Source of the DNA: Alteribacter aurantiacus DSM 18675
Lineage (GTDB): Bacteria; Bacillota; Bacilli; Bacillales; Salisediminibacteriaceae
Length of the DNA stretch: 64,000 bases
Assembly (NCBI RefSeq): GCF_000429705.1
Contig: NZ_KE386941.1
Span: forward strand, 2,158,781 to 2,222,780
Direction: 5' to 3'
Shown: positions 26,786 through 35,757 of the stretch, in pieces
How the letters are laid out: each line of letters starts with the position of its first letter
Position numbering within the stretch: position 1 is the first letter of the stretch
Notes under the pieces: model-generated
Databases searched by the model: none
What the model saw: only the letters and a program-made list of their open reading frames with translations
What the model was told of the DNA's origin: nothing
Position numbers and translations under genes: made by a program

Positions 26786-27337
26786 TTACTGCAGTGTAAT
26801 GGAATCGACTCGTTCATATTTTGGTTTAGCCTGGGGATGAATTTTATAAAGCACCACTTCTTGTCCATCCCAACCGATTTGTGGCAAATCTGTGGTGAGA
26901 TTTTGGAGTCTAAGAGGCTTTTCTCCTGTATAGGTTTTAGCTAACGTAATGTGTGGGGTAAATGGCCGCTCTTCAATAGGAAAGTCGTGTTTCTTTGCTA
27001 TATCCTTCATTTTCTTTTGCAAAGCCATAAGGGGCTTCGAGTACGCCAGACCAGCCCACAAGACTCGTGGTTCGGCCGGCCTTCCAAACGAACTGATCTC
27101 CCTCAACGTAAGGGCTACACTCTCTTCTTCTTTCAGCTTTTCTTTCAATACTTCCCACAGTTGTTCTCTCTTTTCATTTTCCCACCCACCAAAAAACAAT
27201 AGAGTGATGTGAAAATCTTCAGGCTGGGTTACGCTCTTGAACCGAGATTCAACATCAAAATGCTGTTGGGCTTCCACAAGGGGTTCTACCACTTTATCAG
27301 GTACAGGCAAACCAATAAAATAATGATCTTCTTTCAT
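26786..27337 (-). CDS. thpR: RNA 2',3'-cyclic phosphodiesterase (2H family)
   Basis: A 183-residue 2H phosphoesterase. The two catalytic H-x-T motifs are clear: H-I-T-L-L-F-F near residue 43 and H-I-T-L-A-K-T near residue 129. The family (formerly called 2'-5' RNA ligase) opens 2',3'-cyclic phosphate RNA ends in vitro; the cellular role is uncertain. The ATG has an AAGGAGG site. It is upstream of ytlQ on the same strand with a 45-bp gap. Confidence 0.9.
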   Translation of the reverse strand: MKEDHYFIGLPVPDKVVEPLVEAQQHFDVESRFKSVTQPEDFHITLLFFGGWENEKREQLWEVLKEKLKEEESVALTLREISSFGRPAEPRVLWAGLAYSKPLMALQKKMKDIAKKHDFPIEERPFTPHITLAKTYTGEKPLRLQNLTTDLPQIGWDGQEVVLYKIHPQAKPKYERVDSITLQ

Positions 27338-27485
27338 TAAAATTCCTCCTTTTGCGAGTGATGTTGCGGTATGATAAAATAAGAATGTTTAATTCCGATA
27401 TGTTTGATACGATTTAAAAGAAAATACGTTTACAGTTAGTTTTCATCATAAACGAAACTTCATGCACGATGAAAGGATGATGGTG

Positions 27486-28424
27486 ATGAAAGTTGTAGAA
27501 AACATGGCCGAACTTATTGGAGATACGCCATTGGTCAAATTGCAAAAGTTAGCGCCTAAAGATGGAGCTGACGTATACCTGAAGCTTGAATTTATGAATC
27601 CAAGCGGAAGCGTAAAGGACCGAGCGGCCTTTAATATGATCCTACAAGCGGAAAAAGACGGTCACCTTAATGAAAACAGCGTCATAATTGAACCTACTTC
27701 CGGTAATACGGGAATTGGTATTGCCATGAACACCGCTGCTCGCGGGTACAGAACCATTTTAACGATGCCTGACACTATGAGCCAAGAGCGTATTAACTTG
27801 CTCAAAGCATACGGTGCTGAAGTGGTGCTGACACCAGGGGATAAAAAAATGCCCGGTGCGATTGAAAAGGCACACGAGCTCGTAAAAGAAATTCCGAACA
27901 GCTTTATGCCTATGCAATTTGAAAATGCGGCCAATCCAGACGCTCACCGTAAAACAACGGCACACGAAATTAAAGAAGGCATGGATCAAATCGGAAAGTC
28001 CTTAAGCGCATTTGTGGCCGCTTCGGGTACCGGGGGAACGATTACAGGTACAGGAGAAGAGTTAAAGAAATTCTACCCTGATGTGAGTGTACACGTCGTT
28101 GAACCAAAAGGATCACCTGTCTTATCCGGTGGAAAACCAGGTCCTCACAAGCTTGTAGGAACGAGCCCGGGATTTGTCCCTCCAATCTTGAACGAAGACG
28201 TTTACGGTGAAATTTTCACGGTGACAGATGAAGATGCTTACGATGTGACTCGTCGCCTATCAAAAGAAGAAGGAATTTTGGTCGGTCCATCCTCAGGAGC
28301 CGCTTGCTATGCTGCTCTTGAAGTGGCAAAACGCCTTTCACCTGATGATGTGGTCGTTGCCATTGCTTGTGATACAGGCGAACGTTACCTGTCTACAGAT
28401 TTGTTTGTGTTTGATCAAGAATAA
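27486..28424 (+). CDS. cysK: Cysteine synthase family protein (YtkP-like)
   Basis: About 312 residues, a PLP-dependent O-acetylserine sulfhydrylase that makes cysteine from O-acetylserine and sulfide. The PLP lysine is in P-S-G-S-V-K-D-R near residue 43; the substrate loop E-P-T-S-G-N-T-G is near residue 70, and the glycine-rich phosphate loop G-T-G-G-T-I-T-G-T-G near 180. The ATG at 27486 has AAAGG 9 nt upstream; the frame extends to an ATG at 27462 without a site. Bacillus subtilis has more than one such enzyme, and this position matches YtkP, so it may be the secondary copy. Confidence 0.9.
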   Translation: MKVVENMAELIGDTPLVKLQKLAPKDGADVYLKLEFMNPSGSVKDRAAFNMILQAEKDGHLNENSVIIEPTSGNTGIGIAMNTAARGYRTILTMPDTMSQERINLLKAYGAEVVLTPGDKKMPGAIEKAHELVKEIPNSFMPMQFENAANPDAHRKTTAHEIKEGMDQIGKSLSAFVAASGTGGTITGTGEELKKFYPDVSVHVVEPKGSPVLSGGKPGPHKLVGTSPGFVPPILNEDVYGEIFTVTDEDAYDVTRRLSKEEGILVGPSSGAACYAALEVAKRLSPDDVVVAIACDTGERYLSTDLFVFDQE

Positions 28425-28468
28425 AAAAGAATTCCTATAGGCTGACTGCCTATAGGAATTCTTTTTTT
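28423..28468. terminator. Bidirectional terminator between cysK and the MFS gene
   Basis: A perfect stem of about 20 bp with a 5-nt loop is flanked by A and T runs and serves two convergent genes. Confidence 0.92.
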
Positions 28469-28469
28469 G

Positions 28470-29654
28470 TTACACTACCCTCTTCTCCATTCTCACCATG
28501 ACAAGTAACAACATGGCACCAATCAGTGTGGCTACACCGTAAAAGAGGTAAACATAAAGGATGTTTTGCCAGTCGATAAGAAGACCTGCAAAGAACGTAA
28601 AGAAAAAGGCGCCTAGTCCATTTCCCACTGCTGCATACAAACTGACTGCTGTAGCTTTTACTTCTTCCGGTGCAAGGTTGCGAACGTATTGAAGCGCCGC
28701 TGGAATAAAGAGACCGATACTGAGGCCCTGGATGACCGTTGTCACGTAAATAAGCTCAGGTGAAGGTCCAAGGAAGTAAAAGATCCAGCGCAGCCCAGAC
28801 ACGAAAGCAGCTACAAAGAGGATCACCATTATTCCCTGCCTTTGTATAAGAGCGCCTGCCCACCTCATGAACGGAATCTCACTCCCCGCTGCCAATAAAA
28901 AGGCAAGTCCTACGCCTGCTAATGACCCTCCAGCAAATTGGATGAGCAATCCAAAGTAAAAATTGTTCGCCATAATCGGTCCAAACACAAGAAACGTTAC
29001 AACTAGAAACAAAACAAACTTTGGCACTTTCACAAGCTCTTTTAGTCCTGATAAAAGCTCCACCCTCGGAAGGGCAGATTCTTTTGGCATCTTCACTGCA
29101 AAATAAGCACTAATCCATAGGACCAAAGCAAACGCATAAAAGATAACCGATTGACCAAACCAGTCCGAGAGATTTCCCATTACCCAAACAGAAAGGGCAA
29201 AGCCGGCTGCTCCCCACATTCGGATTCTTCCATAGTCCCCGCCCCTTTTATGGACATGGTTCATGACCATGCTATCGGACAAAGGGATGATGGCACTTTG
29301 AAACAAAGCTAAAAAAGAAGCGATAAAAATAAGAGCCGGATAAAGTTCCGTTGTTACATACATCAACCCGATAGCCCCTGTGCCAATCACGGCTATAGTA
29401 AGAAGGATCCGCGGGCTTCTTGTATAGTCACTAAGCATTCCCCAAAGTGGTTGTGCGACGAGCATCGTAATAGGGCCGATAGACATGATAGTCCCGATTT
29501 GCCCTCCTGACAAACCGACTTCATTTTGCAAATACACGCTTAAAAGGGGGAACAGCCCCCCGATAGCGAAGAAAGATAAAAAGTAAAACGCTCGCATATG
29601 AAAAAGCAAGCGTTTTTCTTGTTGGATAGTTAGATCGTTCACCTGTAACAGCAA
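28470..29654 (-). CDS. MFS permease (3-phenylpropionate/HcaT-like group)
   Basis: A 394-residue membrane protein with about 12 hydrophobic segments. The cytoplasmic motif W-G-M-L-S-D near residue 72 and the second-half layout match MFS permeases of the MFS_1-like/HcaT group. The substrate is unknown. The start is uncertain: the frame opens with a TTG lacking a clear site, and a GTG a few codons later is an alternative. It follows pepV by 9 bp and is likely in one unit with it, so peptide or amino-acid export or import is a reasonable but unsupported guess. Confidence 0.8.
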   Translation of the reverse strand: MLLQVNDLTIQQEKRLLFHMRAFYFLSFFAIGGLFPLLSVYLQNEVGLSGGQIGTIMSIGPITMLVAQPLWGMLSDYTRSPRILLTIAVIGTGAIGLMYVTTELYPALIFIASFLALFQSAIIPLSDSMVMNHVHKRGGDYGRIRMWGAAGFALSVWVMGNLSDWFGQSVIFYAFALVLWISAYFAVKMPKESALPRVELLSGLKELVKVPKFVLFLVVTFLVFGPIMANNFYFGLLIQFAGGSLAGVGLAFLLAAGSEIPFMRWAGALIQRQGIMVILFVAAFVSGLRWIFYFLGPSPELIYVTTVIQGLSIGLFIPAALQYVRNLAPEEVKATAVSLYAAVGNGLGAFFFTFFAGLLIDWQNILYVYLFYGVATLIGAMLLLVMVRMEKRVV

Positions 29655-29663
29655 CCTTTTTTG

Positions 29664-31073
29664 TTATTTTGCAAGTTCATAGATGGCTTGAGCGTATATG
29701 GATGTTGCTTTTAACAAATCTTCAATATGGATCGCCTCATCTGCTTGATGAGCCAAGTCTTCACGTTTAGGGAAAAGCGGACCAAAAGCTACGCCTTCGT
29801 TCAGAGACCTGGCATAAGTGCCTCCACCAATCGCTAATAGATCTGCCTCTTCTCCAGTTTGATCTCTATACACTTGAGCCAAGGCCTTAACAAGCTCAGA
29901 CGACTCTTCGACCATATGAGGGGTTTCATGAGTTTTTACTGTTCCAATGAAGTCTTTCTCATTCAGCTCTTGATCGAGGATCTTTTTTACTCCTTCAAAA
30001 TCCGCGCCTTTTGGGTAACGGAGATTAATGCCTATCGTGGCCTCTTTTTCTTTTTCATAATGAAGGACACCTAGATTCATTGTCAGGTCACCAAGCTGGT
30101 TGTCGCGATGAACAACACCTAGCTTTTCTCCGCGAGAGTCACGAGCAAAACGCTCACCTAATAGAGAAAGAAAGTCTCCCCCAGACTCATTAAAAGAAGC
30201 GTTCATCAAAAAGCGAGCAAGTTCCAAGCCCCCGTTGATTCCTTTATCAGGTTCCATTCCATGGACGGATTTTCCTTGAACAAACAATTCCACCTGTTTG
30301 TCTGAAATCATCGTCGCTTTTCCTGAAACACGCTCTTCTTTTACAAATGAATCAAACTGTTCTTTTAACGTTTTGGCCGCATCGGATTGAATAAGAGCAA
30401 CGGCACTTTCTGGTACCATATTTAATCGATGTCCACTTTTAAACGTAATGAGCTCGTGCTCTCCAGTGGGCTCATCGTCCTGAAGCGCTCTTTTATAAAA
30501 CAAATCACAAATGCCTTTTTCTGAATAAATGATCGGAAAGTCCGCATCAGGTGCAAAGCCCATTTGTGGCATCTCTTCTTCTTTGAAGTAACGATCTACA
30601 CAGCGCCACTCGCTTTCTTCATCGGTTCCAATGATGAGTCGGACTCGTTTTGAGAGTGGTATGTTCAGTTCTTTTACGAGCTTCAAGGCGTGATAAGCAG
30701 CCATTGTCGGTCCCTTATCGTCAATAGCTCCTCTAGCGATGATCTTTCCATCCACAATGTGAGCCCCATACGGATCGACGGACCACCCTTCTCCTTCAGG
30801 AACAACATCGATATGACAGAGAATACCAATGATCTCTTTTCCTTCGCCGTATTCGATATGTCCCGCATACCCTTCTATGTCTTTCGTTTTAAATCCGTCA
30901 TTTTGACTTTTGGTTAAGAGCCAATTGTATGTATCTGCAATTCCTTTTCCGAAAGGTTGTCCAACTCCAGACGTATCAGGGTCAAGGATACTTTTTTTCC
31001 TGAGCAATGCTTGTGTATCTGCGATAATAGACTCTTTTCTCTGTTCAACAAGTTCTTTCCATTCGATTGTCAT
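29664..31073 (-). CDS. pepV: Dipeptidase PepV (M20 family)
   Basis: A 469-residue cytosolic metallopeptidase that splits dipeptides, including carnosine-like ones. Zinc-site motifs in order are H-I-D-V-V-P-E-G near residue 87, G-A-I-D-D-K-G-P near 116 and G-T-D-E-E-S-E-W near 149, with an inserted lid domain. Length matches Lactobacillus and Bacillus PepV. The ATG has a GAGGACGAG site. It is the first gene of a probable two-gene unit with the MFS permease. Confidence 0.93.
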   Translation of the reverse strand: MTIEWKELVEQRKESIIADTQALLRKKSILDPDTSGVGQPFGKGIADTYNWLLTKSQNDGFKTKDIEGYAGHIEYGEGKEIIGILCHIDVVPEGEGWSVDPYGAHIVDGKIIARGAIDDKGPTMAAYHALKLVKELNIPLSKRVRLIIGTDEESEWRCVDRYFKEEEMPQMGFAPDADFPIIYSEKGICDLFYKRALQDDEPTGEHELITFKSGHRLNMVPESAVALIQSDAAKTLKEQFDSFVKEERVSGKATMISDKQVELFVQGKSVHGMEPDKGINGGLELARFLMNASFNESGGDFLSLLGERFARDSRGEKLGVVHRDNQLGDLTMNLGVLHYEKEKEATIGINLRYPKGADFEGVKKILDQELNEKDFIGTVKTHETPHMVEESSELVKALAQVYRDQTGEEADLLAIGGGTYARSLNEGVAFGPLFPKREDLAHQADEAIHIEDLLKATSIYAQAIYELAK

Positions 31074-31202
31074 ACTCGTCCTCCTTAGTGCTTCCTTCTT
31101 TCTAGTATACGTTCTTCTTTGGTTAGTGGGAAGTCACGGGATTATAACAGATTATTTATGGGCCTTTTACATAACTTTAACAAAAAAAAAGCCATTTTTC
31201 GC

Positions 31203-31231
31203 TTTACGAACATATCGTTCTCCGTTAGAAT
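31203..31231 (+). promoter_or_regulatory. Candidate sigma-A promoter of the ytzE leader
   Basis: TTTACG at 31203-31208 and TAGAAT at 31226-31231 are separated by exactly 17 bp. A very strong AAAGGAGG site follows at 31239-31246, although the next long frame begins more than 300 nt later. Confidence 0.5.
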
Positions 31232-31238
31232 ATAGGTC

Positions 31239-31559
31239 AAAGGAGGGGGACTTCTGGTTGAAATCTGTTCATTGATGATAACTCAGATGCCCGAACTCCA
31301 AAGCATGCCCTAACAATCACTTATGAATGACCCTTTTAAAACAGCATTGTTTTAAGCTGAAACTGAAAGGGAAGGACATTAACAGAGCAATACAGCAAAC
31401 ACGAAAAACCTAACAGCTCACCCGACTTCTGGTAAGAGAGTAGCAATTCGATTGTAGTAGTCATCTGTTCAAATCCACGGTCATGAACCACACTCGCACG
31501 AATACATATGAAATTGAGCGAGTATTTGGCCGGAAAGTACCTTCATAAGGAGTGGTTTT
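31239..31559 (+). other. Long structured leader upstream of ytzE with tiny upstream frames
   Basis: An AAAGGAGGGGG site precedes a TTG-started frame of five codons (31258-31275, M-K-S-V-H). Its TGA overlaps an ATG opening a 12-codon frame (31275-31313, M-I-T-Q-M-P-E-L-Q-S-M-P). Further on are a TAAAACA/TGTTTTA hairpin enclosed by CCCTTT/AAAGGG (about 31332-31373) and an ACTCGC/GCGAGT hairpin (31492-31497 with 31518-31523). No known riboswitch class is recognised. It may be a regulatory leader or the remnant of a lost gene. Confidence 0.4.
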
Positions 31560-31778
31560 TTGAAAGCTTCGACTGACCGAATGTTGACAAGGATTAAGTC
31601 CATGTACCTTTACATTAAAAAGAGGGGGAACGTCACCACACTGGAACTGGTTGAAGAATTCGGAGCGACTCAGCGCACCGTTCAGCGCGACTTAAACGTG
31701 TTAGAGTATAACAACTTAGTAGAAAGCCCCAGTCGAGGGACTTGGGTTGTGACAGAACGAAAAACGAAAGTCTCATAA
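31560..31778 (+). CDS. ytzE: Small DeoR-type HTH regulator YtzE
   Basis: A 72-residue protein consisting almost only of a DeoR-family winged HTH (helix pattern V-T-T-L-E-L-V-E-E-F-G-A-T-Q-R-T-V-Q-R-D-L). It lacks the sugar-sensing C-terminal domain of full DeoR proteins, as is normal for YtzE. The TTG start follows AAGGAGTGG. The target is unknown; proximity to pepV and the RsuA-type gene matches Bacillus subtilis order. Confidence 0.85.
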   Translation: MKASTDRMLTRIKSMYLYIKKRGNVTTLELVEEFGATQRTVQRDLNVLEYNNLVESPSRGTWVVTERKTKVS

Positions 31779-31787
31779 ATTCAATCA

Positions 31788-31824
31788 TAAAAAGGAGATC
31801 GAGAACCTTCTCGACCTCCTTTTT
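31788..31824 (+). terminator. Terminator of ytzE
   Basis: A long stem (AAAAAGGAG and TCGAGAA arms with their complements, one bulged pair) is followed by a T run, 10 bp after the stop codon. Confidence 0.88.
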
Positions 31825-31858
31825 ATTTAAGATAAATCGGATCATCTAAAACCCCTTA

Positions 31859-32575
31859 TTAGACTTCCTCACCCCTAAGTAAAGCCAACTCCTCATCCGT
31901 AAGCTCACGGTATGTACCGGGTTCAAGAGTCTCATCTAAAACAAGAGGACCAATCGTTTCCCGCTTTAAAAACAACACTTTTCTCCCAACTGCTTCAAAC
32001 ATACGCTTGACTTGATGGAATTTCCCTTCCATAATACCAAGCTTAATCTTCAATCCTTCACCTTCATCGAGCACTTCTACGGTTGCAGGTTTTGTCTCAT
32101 ACCCATCGTCCAGCGTAACCCCACTCTCCAATGCTTTGATTTGCTCTTTGTTTAACGGCTCATCAATTGTCGCCACATAGAGCTTCATTACCTTTTTCTT
32201 TGGGCTCGTTAGCTGATGAGCAAGCTTACCATCGTTTGTTAAAAACATCAGTCCTACTGTATCTTTGTCCAACCTTCCAACAGGAAAGGGTTCATAAACA
32301 AGATCTTCAGGCTCCAGAAGATCAACTACTGTTCGCTCAATTTTGTCCTCAGTAGCTGAAATAACGCCTTGGGGCTTGTTCATCATCAAATAAATGAACT
32401 CTTTATAGTCAAGTTCTTCCCCGTGAATCGTGATGCGGTCTTCTTCAGGATTGACATGTGTCTTACCATCCTTTGCCGGTACCCCTTCGACGAGCACACT
32501 GCCTTGCTTGAGGAGCTTTTTCACGTCTTTTCTTGATCCGAAACCCATGTTTGCGAGTAATTTATCAAGTCTCAT
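31859..32575 (-). CDS. RsuA/RluB-family pseudouridine synthase
   Basis: A 238-residue enzyme that isomerises a uridine in rRNA. An S4 RNA-binding domain (residues 1-45, R-L-D-K-L-L-A-N-M-G-F-G-S-R) precedes the catalytic domain; the catalytic Asp lies in G-R-L-D-K-D-T-V-G-L near residue 102. It fits the RsuA type that modifies 16S rRNA position 516, although the exact site cannot be read from sequence. It begins 11 bp inside the end of the upstream reductase-like gene, so the two are probably translationally coupled. Confidence 0.9.
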   Translation of the reverse strand: MRLDKLLANMGFGSRKDVKKLLKQGSVLVEGVPAKDGKTHVNPEEDRITIHGEELDYKEFIYLMMNKPQGVISATEDKIERTVVDLLEPEDLVYEPFPVGRLDKDTVGLMFLTNDGKLAHQLTSPKKKVMKLYVATIDEPLNKEQIKALESGVTLDDGYETKPATVEVLDEGEGLKIKLGIMEGKFHQVKRMFEAVGRKVLFLKRETIGPLVLDETLEPGTYRELTDEELALLRGEEV

Positions 32576-33242
32576 TGTCTTCGATCTCCTTTATTACTTG
32601 TTTCCCGAATCCACCCAATTCACCGTCCAAGTAAGCACCGATTACCCCGGGAATAATCTGCCTTGCTCCTTGTTCAATATATTGTGAGTCCACTCCTTGA
32701 TCTTTCAATTGTTTCTCCAATCGAACAACCGCTTCAATCGCGACCTTCGTAGCAGCTTTGTTAACGTCAAGGACATGTTTTTCATTTCCTCTGACCACGG
32801 TAAATTGATTTCCTAATACGTCTGAAACATCTCTGTGATCTCTTTCATGCGGCGAATCAACGACCACAAATCCCTTGCTGTCTTTTTTTAACTGATCCGC
32901 TTGAGTAATGAATTTACAGGGGACTACGTGACTCTGTTTAGGAACGTGGTTTTCAACATCTCTTTTCATCAAAGCCGTTGCAGTGACGTAAAAGCAGGTC
33001 TTTGGATGAAAGTATTCCTTGTATTTTTTGATAAAAGGCACAACCTCATTCTTGGGCAAAAAAAGCCACACGCTTTTGTGAGTTCTAAATTGTTCAGGAG
33101 CTAACCATTTGATTCGACTGTCTTCCTTACCAACTTCTGTGACTCGCTCTTTTGTTCTTGAAAACACATATACTTCTTGGTGTTGAGGCATTGCAGATAG
33201 AACGGATTGAGCTAATTTCCCTAACCCGACAAAGGCAGTCAT
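32565..33242 (-). CDS. Pyrroline-5-carboxylate-reductase-like NAD(P)-binding protein
   Basis: About 225 residues. A short Rossmann start (F-V-G-L-G-K-L-A-Q-S-V-L) resembles ProC and ComER proteins. The C-terminal ProC signature (S-P-G-G-S-T-A-A-G, seen in the second homologue at 41646-42446) is missing, and the C-terminus instead reads G-V-I-G-A-Y-L-D-G-E-L-G-G-F-G. It may therefore not be a proline enzyme. The ATG at 33242 follows GGGAGGGAG by 7 nt. It overlaps the pseudouridine synthase gene by 11 bp. Confidence 0.6.
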   Translation of the reverse strand: MTAFVGLGKLAQSVLSAMPQHQEVYVFSRTKERVTEVGKEDSRIKWLAPEQFRTHKSVWLFLPKNEVVPFIKKYKEYFHPKTCFYVTATALMKRDVENHVPKQSHVVPCKFITQADQLKKDSKGFVVVDSPHERDHRDVSDVLGNQFTVVRGNEKHVLDVNKAATKVAIEAVVRLEKQLKDQGVDSQYIEQGARQIIPGVIGAYLDGELGGFGKQVIKEIEDNET

Positions 33243-33270
33243 CACACACTCCCTCCCATTATCTGTAAAA

Positions 33271-33299
33271 AAAGAGAGTTGTTAAGAACAACCCTCTTT
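33271..33299 (-). terminator. Terminator of the rodA/ftsW unit
   Basis: A stem of AAAGAG and GTTGTT arms with one mismatch is followed by a T run on the minus strand, 5 bp beyond the rodA stop codon. Confidence 0.85.
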
Positions 33300-33303
33300 A
33301 CAT

Positions 33304-34479
33304 TTAATGATCTTCGCCAAACATATAATGTTTTGTCCGAATATTGACGTTTAACACAATTCCTACCGCAATCATATTGGTCAGTAAGGCGCTTCCTCCG
33401 TAACTGATAAACGGTAAAGCCAGACCCGTAATTGGCATTAGCCCAATGGTCATTCCGATATTTTGGAAGACTTGGAACACGAGTAAGCCTACCACACCAG
33501 CCACTAAGTAGGACCCGAATGTGTTATTGCAACTAAACGCGATGATGACCATGCGATACAAAAGAAGGAAGTAAACAACGATTAGTACCGTAGCTCCCAC
33601 AAACCCGAATTCCTCACCAATTACTGTAAAGATAAAATCCGTATGAAGCTCAGGAATTTCTCCTCCTTGAGATTTCGCCCCTTGTGTAAAGCCCATTCCA
33701 TATAGTTGTCCAGCTCCGATTCCTTGAAGGGCGTGGAAGAGCTGGTACCCAAGACCACTCGTATCACCCATAGGGTCTAGCCACGCATAGATTCTGTCTA
33801 GCTGGTGCCCTTTGATGAAGATCGAAAAGATATGAAAAAAGTAGTTGTGCAATATCACCAAAAACGAAAGACCTGCTACAACTATGGACGTTAAGAGCCC
33901 GATCATCCGCCATGTAACTCCCGACATCAAGACCATCGTCATCATAACCGCTGCAATGACCAATGCCGTTCCCAAGTCAGGTTGAATGAGAATAAGAAAG
34001 AACGGTGGCAAACCAACTGCCGCCACTTTTCCGATGATTTTCAAATCACCCATGAACGTCTTTTCTTTCGGTCCTTGAGTGATATGATACAGCAAATGAG
34101 CTAAAGCAATAATCACAAAAATTTTCACGAATTCCGATGGCTGAAACAAAAAGTAATCGGGGTGCCCGATCCATCTTTGTGCACCATTTCGATTAATACC
34201 GAAAAATTGGACGAGTAAGAGTAGAAACATCCCAAAACCATACAATGGGATGGAGAAATTCTTAAACATTTCATAATCGATACTCATGGCTGCAAGCATG
34301 AGTATCGTACCAATGGCAAACCAAACGACTTGTCGTCGAACGAAGAACGTTGGGTCAAGTTGTGCATATTGTTCCGTTGTCCCACTGTATATAGCCATTA
34401 AACTGATACACATAAGAACAAACAAAAGGAAAAGCAATGTAAAATCAAGTTGTTGTAACGAAGATTTCCGTTCTTCCAT
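33304..34479 (-). CDS. rodA: SEDS-family cell-wall polymerase, RodA type
   Basis: A 391-residue membrane protein with about ten membrane segments. Conserved SEDS motifs are Q-P-S-E-F-V-K, Q-P-D-L-G-T-A and L-H-T-D-F-I-F near residue 275, then I-S-Y-G-G-S-A near the end. SEDS proteins polymerise lipid II into glycan strands together with class B penicillin-binding proteins. The ATG follows AGGTGG. A second SEDS gene lies 18 bp upstream on the same strand. Assignment to elongation rather than division is by resemblance and is moderate. Confidence 0.85.
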   Translation of the reverse strand: MEERKSSLQQLDFTLLFLLFVLMCISLMAIYSGTTEQYAQLDPTFFVRRQVVWFAIGTILMLAAMSIDYEMFKNFSIPLYGFGMFLLLLVQFFGINRNGAQRWIGHPDYFLFQPSEFVKIFVIIALAHLLYHITQGPKEKTFMGDLKIIGKVAAVGLPPFFLILIQPDLGTALVIAAVMMTMVLMSGVTWRMIGLLTSIVVAGLSFLVILHNYFFHIFSIFIKGHQLDRIYAWLDPMGDTSGLGYQLFHALQGIGAGQLYGMGFTQGAKSQGGEIPELHTDFIFTVIGEEFGFVGATVLIVVYFLLLYRMVIIAFSCNNTFGSYLVAGVVGLLVFQVFQNIGMTIGLMPITGLALPFISYGGSALLTNMIAVGIVLNVNIRTKHYMFGEDH

Positions 34480-34497
34480 CTATTATCCACCTACATT

Positions 34498-35718
34498 TTA
34501 TCTCGTAAACTGCCGAACAGGTCGGAGTGGCGTGACATTTGAAGACGCAGCGGCTACTTCTTGTTCTGCCTCTTCGTACTCTGCCTCACTACCCAATCGC
34601 TCAGAACGTTCTTTTTCAGTTTTTCTTGAGATATTTGCTAAAATTCCGAGCGACATAAACGTAACCATTAATGAGGACCCTCCGTAACTGAGTAACGGAA
34701 ACGGAATTCCTGTGATTGGGAGTAACCCGCTCACAGCCCCTGCGTTAAAGAGAATTTGAATGGCCATTTGAAAAACAATACCAAAAGCAAGAAGACTGCC
34801 AAAGGCGTCGCGACATCGTGCCCCGATTACAACACCTCTCATGATAATTACACTCAAGCACGCAAACACGAACAAAATGCCTAAAAGACCAAGCTCCTCA
34901 CTTACAATAGCAAGGATAAAGTCTGTATGTGCTTCCGGCAAATAAAACAATTTCTGTACACTTTGACCAAGGCCCGCACCGGTCACTCCACCATGGGCAA
35001 TGGCGATATAAGACTGGATAAGTTGATACCCGTCTGCGAAGCTATGTTCGAAAGGATCGCGAAAACCGATGATACGATTCATACGATATTCAGCTGAGCG
35101 GGCGTAATAAACAATCGCTATCGCACCCAGCCCACCGATCCATCCAAGATGAAGAAGTCTTGCTCCTGAGCAAAATACAATCAGACCGGCTACGGCAACT
35201 ATGGATGTGGCCGTTCCTAAATCAGGTTGAAGCATGATCAATCCAAATAGAAAACCTACTACAAATAGTGGTGGTAATAAGCCCTTGAATAAGTCATTTA
35301 TGTAAGCCTGTTTTTTGGAATAGACATAAGCAAGATAAATAATGACAGCAAGCTTTACAAATTCGGAAGGCTGTATACGAAACGCTCCTGCCCCAATCCA
35401 CCGTTGAGCCCCGTTCACGTTTATTCCGAGTGGCGTTATGACAAGCAAGAGTAAAATAACCGACCCTAAAATGAGAAGCGGTGTCAACTTCCTGAAGTGG
35501 CGATACGGAAAGAACATCAAAAATAAAAATAACACCGTTGAGACCGCAAGCCACATTAGCTGACGTTCAAAGAAATAGGCATAATTTCCGTCGGGTAACT
35601 CGTACCCTCTTACAAAGCTTGCACTGTAAACCATGATTAGACCAAAAGCCGAAATTAATGCAAGCGTCACGACCAAGATCCAATCAATATGAAACCGTTT
35701 TTTAGACGTTTCTCCCAC
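34498..35718 (-). CDS. SEDS-family cell-wall polymerase, FtsW/RodA type
   Basis: About 406 residues with about ten membrane segments and the SEDS motifs Q-P-S-E-F-V-K, Q-P-D-L-G-T-A, E-A-H-T-D-F-I and L-S-Y-G-G-S-S. The acidic, flexible C-terminal tail of about 40 residues distinguishes it from its neighbour. The GTG at 35718 has AAAGGGTGG 7 nt upstream, whereas the ATG at 35757 has only a weak site. Tandem SEDS genes without a nearby penicillin-binding protein are notable. It could be FtsW, RodA or a sporulation-type paralogue. Confidence 0.82.
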   Translation of the reverse strand: MGETSKKRFHIDWILVVTLALISAFGLIMVYSASFVRGYELPDGNYAYFFERQLMWLAVSTVLFLFLMFFPYRHFRKLTPLLILGSVILLLLVITPLGINVNGAQRWIGAGAFRIQPSEFVKLAVIIYLAYVYSKKQAYINDLFKGLLPPLFVVGFLFGLIMLQPDLGTATSIVAVAGLIVFCSGARLLHLGWIGGLGAIAIVYYARSAEYRMNRIIGFRDPFEHSFADGYQLIQSYIAIAHGGVTGAGLGQSVQKLFYLPEAHTDFILAIVSEELGLLGILFVFACLSVIIMRGVVIGARCRDAFGSLLAFGIVFQMAIQILFNAGAVSGLLPITGIPFPLLSYGGSSLMVTFMSLGILANISRKTEKERSERLGSEAEYEEAEQEVAAASSNVTPLRPVRQFTR

Positions 35719-35757
35719 GCCCTCACCACCCTTTTTTCTGTCTTTATATTCATTCAT

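Noticed and set aside
31206..31219. LexA/SOS box CGAAC...GTTC before ytzE
   Set aside because: The GAAC and GTTC halves are 5 nt apart in place of the required 4, and no SOS gene is nearby.
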